Shown: positions 61,756 through 64,000 of the stretch, one piece after another | Layout of the letters: each line of letters begins with the position of its first letter | Position numbering within the stretch: the stretch's first letter is position 1 | The notes under the pieces: model-generated | Told to the model about the DNA's origin: nothing | Database searches by the model: none | The model's input: only the letters and a program-made list of their open reading frames with translations | Made by a program: the position numbers and the translations under genes | Assembly: GCA_950295325.1 (NCBI GenBank) | Contig: OX485809.1 | Coordinates: 16,740,001-16,804,000 of the forward strand | Source of the DNA: Polytrichum commune | Taxonomy: Eukaryota > Streptophyta > Polytrichopsida > Polytrichales > Polytrichaceae | Length of the DNA: 64,000 nt | Reading direction: 5' to 3'

Positions 61756-64000
61756 TCAGCTACTTACTCCAGGAAACTAGCATGTTTGACACCTCGTTGA
61801 TGGTATTCTTAGTCCCCATGAGAAGGCTATCATCGGCTAAATAATTCCCGGACGTCGAGATCCGTGTCATTTCAATTCCGATTTCATTGCGGAGGAATTG
61901 AAATCACACACACACGCATTGTGATGCACTAATTGTGGAGGAGTTGCAACTGGCTTTTGTGATGATCAAAGGGGCTGCAGAGGTGCTGGAGAGGATTCAT
62001 CACCAGCCTTGACAGGCAGCTGACAGGCAGATCAGACAGAGGAGAGAGAGAGAAAGAGAGAACATCCATCCCTGCGGCTGGGCCGGGGCCCGAGGCGCAG
62101 AGATGGAGGAGATGATGATGATGATGCTGCTGATGAGATGGGTCGCTCGCTCGCCCGCCTGTCCGTCCGCGGGGAGATGGCTGGGCTGGGCTGGGCTGGC
62201 TGGCTCGATGATGCGTCATGGCGACTGATGATGGTGATGATGGTGCATACAGGCGATGAGGGTCCCCCGAAAGGCAAACTGCCGAGCGAGAATCAAGGGC
62301 CGCCATGTGAGGAGAGGAGTCGGGAGTCGGCGAGAGAGATCAGGGACCGGCCGGACGGACGGGACGGGGGGAGTCATGAGCGAGCTGCGAGGGAGGCTGC
62401 CGAATCGCCGAAAAGGGAAGCAGAACATGCATCAGGCTCGTCGCCATCTCCTCATCTCCCGCCCTCCTCGTCACGTAAGTAGTACTTGCACCATCACGAC
62501 CGCCAGCACCGCCCCCGGCTCCCCCCACCCATCGCCCGCTCCTTCCTTTCCGCTCGGCGACCCGCCAAGTCACCCCAACGCACATGCACCCTCCTCGTTA
62601 CCTCCTACCTTCCTTGCTCCGCTTTAGCTCCGAGGACTTGCTTTTTGTATCTGCTAGCTGCTGCCGTGTCGGAGGCACAGCAGGCGTAGCGCAGATAGAC
62701 CGCGTCAACGCGGTGCCAGTAAGTTAGTACTACATACCGCTTTCTACTGCCGTGGGCCCGCGGGAGCTACCTGCATTGTTGATTATCTGGTGGATGGATG
62801 TAGTTTAAGTTAAGTTAGTGGACTTGGAGGGGCCGCTTGTTTGTAAGTACTACAGACTCGAGCCCAGAGTGGGTTGAGCGAGCGAGTGGGCGAGCTGGCC
62901 GGATTCGCGGAGCCTGCAGGAGGACAATGCTGTACTACTTATTAGTAGCTGCTGGGAGATAGGTTATGGGCAGCGGTGATCCCGGCCACTCCATACTGGG
63001 CAGTTGGAGTGTAGCTCCCAGGTGGCGCTGTGGTGGTGTGTGGGAGCTCGGAACCGCAAGGTAACCCATCGATCAGTCTTCGCTAGGGTGTAACTCTAGT
63101 GGTTTGAGGCATTGGAGCATTTGGGGGCTTGTGTGTAAGCTGCAGGGGTGAGGAATCAGGTGGAGCTTTTAGAGGTTTGGTGGCATTGCATTGTGAGCTC
63201 GGAGGCTGTTTCCCCCTGGTGTTAGCTTAGCTCTCCCAAGTTGTTGGTGTGTTGGGTTTTGAGCTCAGGGTGGCACTTTGGGCTCTACTCCAGCTTCGGG
63301 ACTCGGCAGAGTACGGCATTCGGAAGTGTGTGCGGGTGGGTGGACAGGACTTGCGAAGAATCGAGGGTTTGGTGGGCGCAGCCTAATCCGGCTACATATC
63401 CTCGGATGAATCGGGTCGTGGATAATTGACATCCGCATTGCCTCGGCGGCGTTGACAATCGATGCGGCTAGGGGTAATGCAGTTTCGACTTCCTGAGTTA
63501 TCAGCGTAATTGTGATACATTACGTTGGTGGCGACCTCGCCAGCTACGAAGCAGGTACTTGCTGTCGAACTATCAAGTCCAGACACTTTCTTCTTCTTCT
63601 TCCTTCTTCCTACCGTCCATTGGTGCATGTGGCTCCTTGAGCTGCTGGGTCGGGGTAGTTCGAACTCTAAGTCGCTGATGATGCGATGGATTTAGAGATG
63701 GCATTGTGAGCCCAGCAATGGTTTGCTGCCGAGTTGCTGTCTTGCAAGAGATTTCTTTCAACCAGCCATATCCAGTCCAAAGCAATAACAGCGCGATGGC
63801 GATGACATTAGCCTAAATGCGCATACATTCCGTAGCTGAGGAAACAGTTGCTCCGCCCTGCACAAACTAACGGTCCTGCCAAGCCTACATTGTCAATAAT
63901 TGCAGTCTCTGCTTCCCGCTGACAATCATCATGTCAGCTGATTTTGTGGGGTCGAATCGGTGCTTGCCGGCGATGATACCGGGTGTCAGGGCAGTACTTG
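61756..64000 (+). other. GC-rich stretch, probable promoter/leader of a gene past the right edge
   Basis: Base composition rises sharply from about 61930. A hairpin lies at 61866-61907. A good splice donor (CACGTAAGTAG, 62474) and a six-codon upstream-type frame (ATG 63796, stop 63814-63816) suit a long spliced 5' leader. An ATG at 63931 opens MSADFVGSNRCLPAMIPG and stays open to the edge, but 23 codons cannot identify a product. The longer open frames at 61929-62690 overlap on both strands, as GC-rich DNA does, and I do not call them. Direction and transcription are inferred. Confidence 0.35.

Noticed and set aside
62032-62690. Several overlapping open frames over 60 codons on both strands
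   Set aside because: GC-rich DNA has few stops. No motif, and histidine/proline/serine runs come from simple repeats.

Overview
The window is nuclear DNA of a land plant. The evidence is a complete spliced gene for the plant form of CAND1, a two-exon gene of the plant TMEM45/DUF716 membrane family, TTTAGGG-type telomere-like repeats, and many small TIR elements and a tRNA-derived SINE. I cannot name the species. Short CAND1 introns and the sequence character make a seedless plant (bryophyte or lycophyte) plausible, but that is a guess.

Layout. 1-12.7 kb: CAND1 on the + strand in 28 exons (957-11831), behind a ~115-bp tandem array. 13.8-16.1 kb: a TIR remnant, a 5S-rRNA-derived pseudogene and a Tc1-type transposon with TA target-site duplications and a decayed DD34E transposase. 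19.5-22.1 kb: the DUF716 gene on the - strand, with a repeat-filled 1.7-kb intron. 22-62 kb: gene-poor DNA. It holds TTA/TAA-flanked elements resembling PIF/Harbinger or Tourist, one TA-flanked element nested in another, a SINE family, a 154-bp satellite block, an interstitial telomere repeat, many microsatellites, and two coding relics (a helix-turn-helix fragment at 31.5 kb and a LINE-type zinc-knuckle fragment at 60.1 kb). 62-64 kb: a GC-rich stretch that looks like the promoter or leader of a gene continuing past the right edge.

Most interesting part. Five insertions share one 3' end: a small hairpin, then GGAGTT, then a short simple repeat that differs between copies (TATC, TTTC or TTC). 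One is a SINE with tRNA-like A and B boxes and a perfect 12-bp target duplication. One is a second long SINE copy. One is a 425-bp insertion with an unrelated body and a 14-bp duplication. Two are 5'-truncated, 110 bp and only 44 bp long, with 11- and 17-bp duplications. This is what one expects if an unseen LINE reverse transcriptase recognises the hairpin tail.

The two intact genes are housekeeping genes with no evident functional link. CAND1 acts in cullin-RING ubiquitin ligase exchange in nucleus and cytosol; the DUF716 protein is a multi-pass membrane protein of unknown role. All coordinates come from reading the sequence by eye; no alignment or database search was run.
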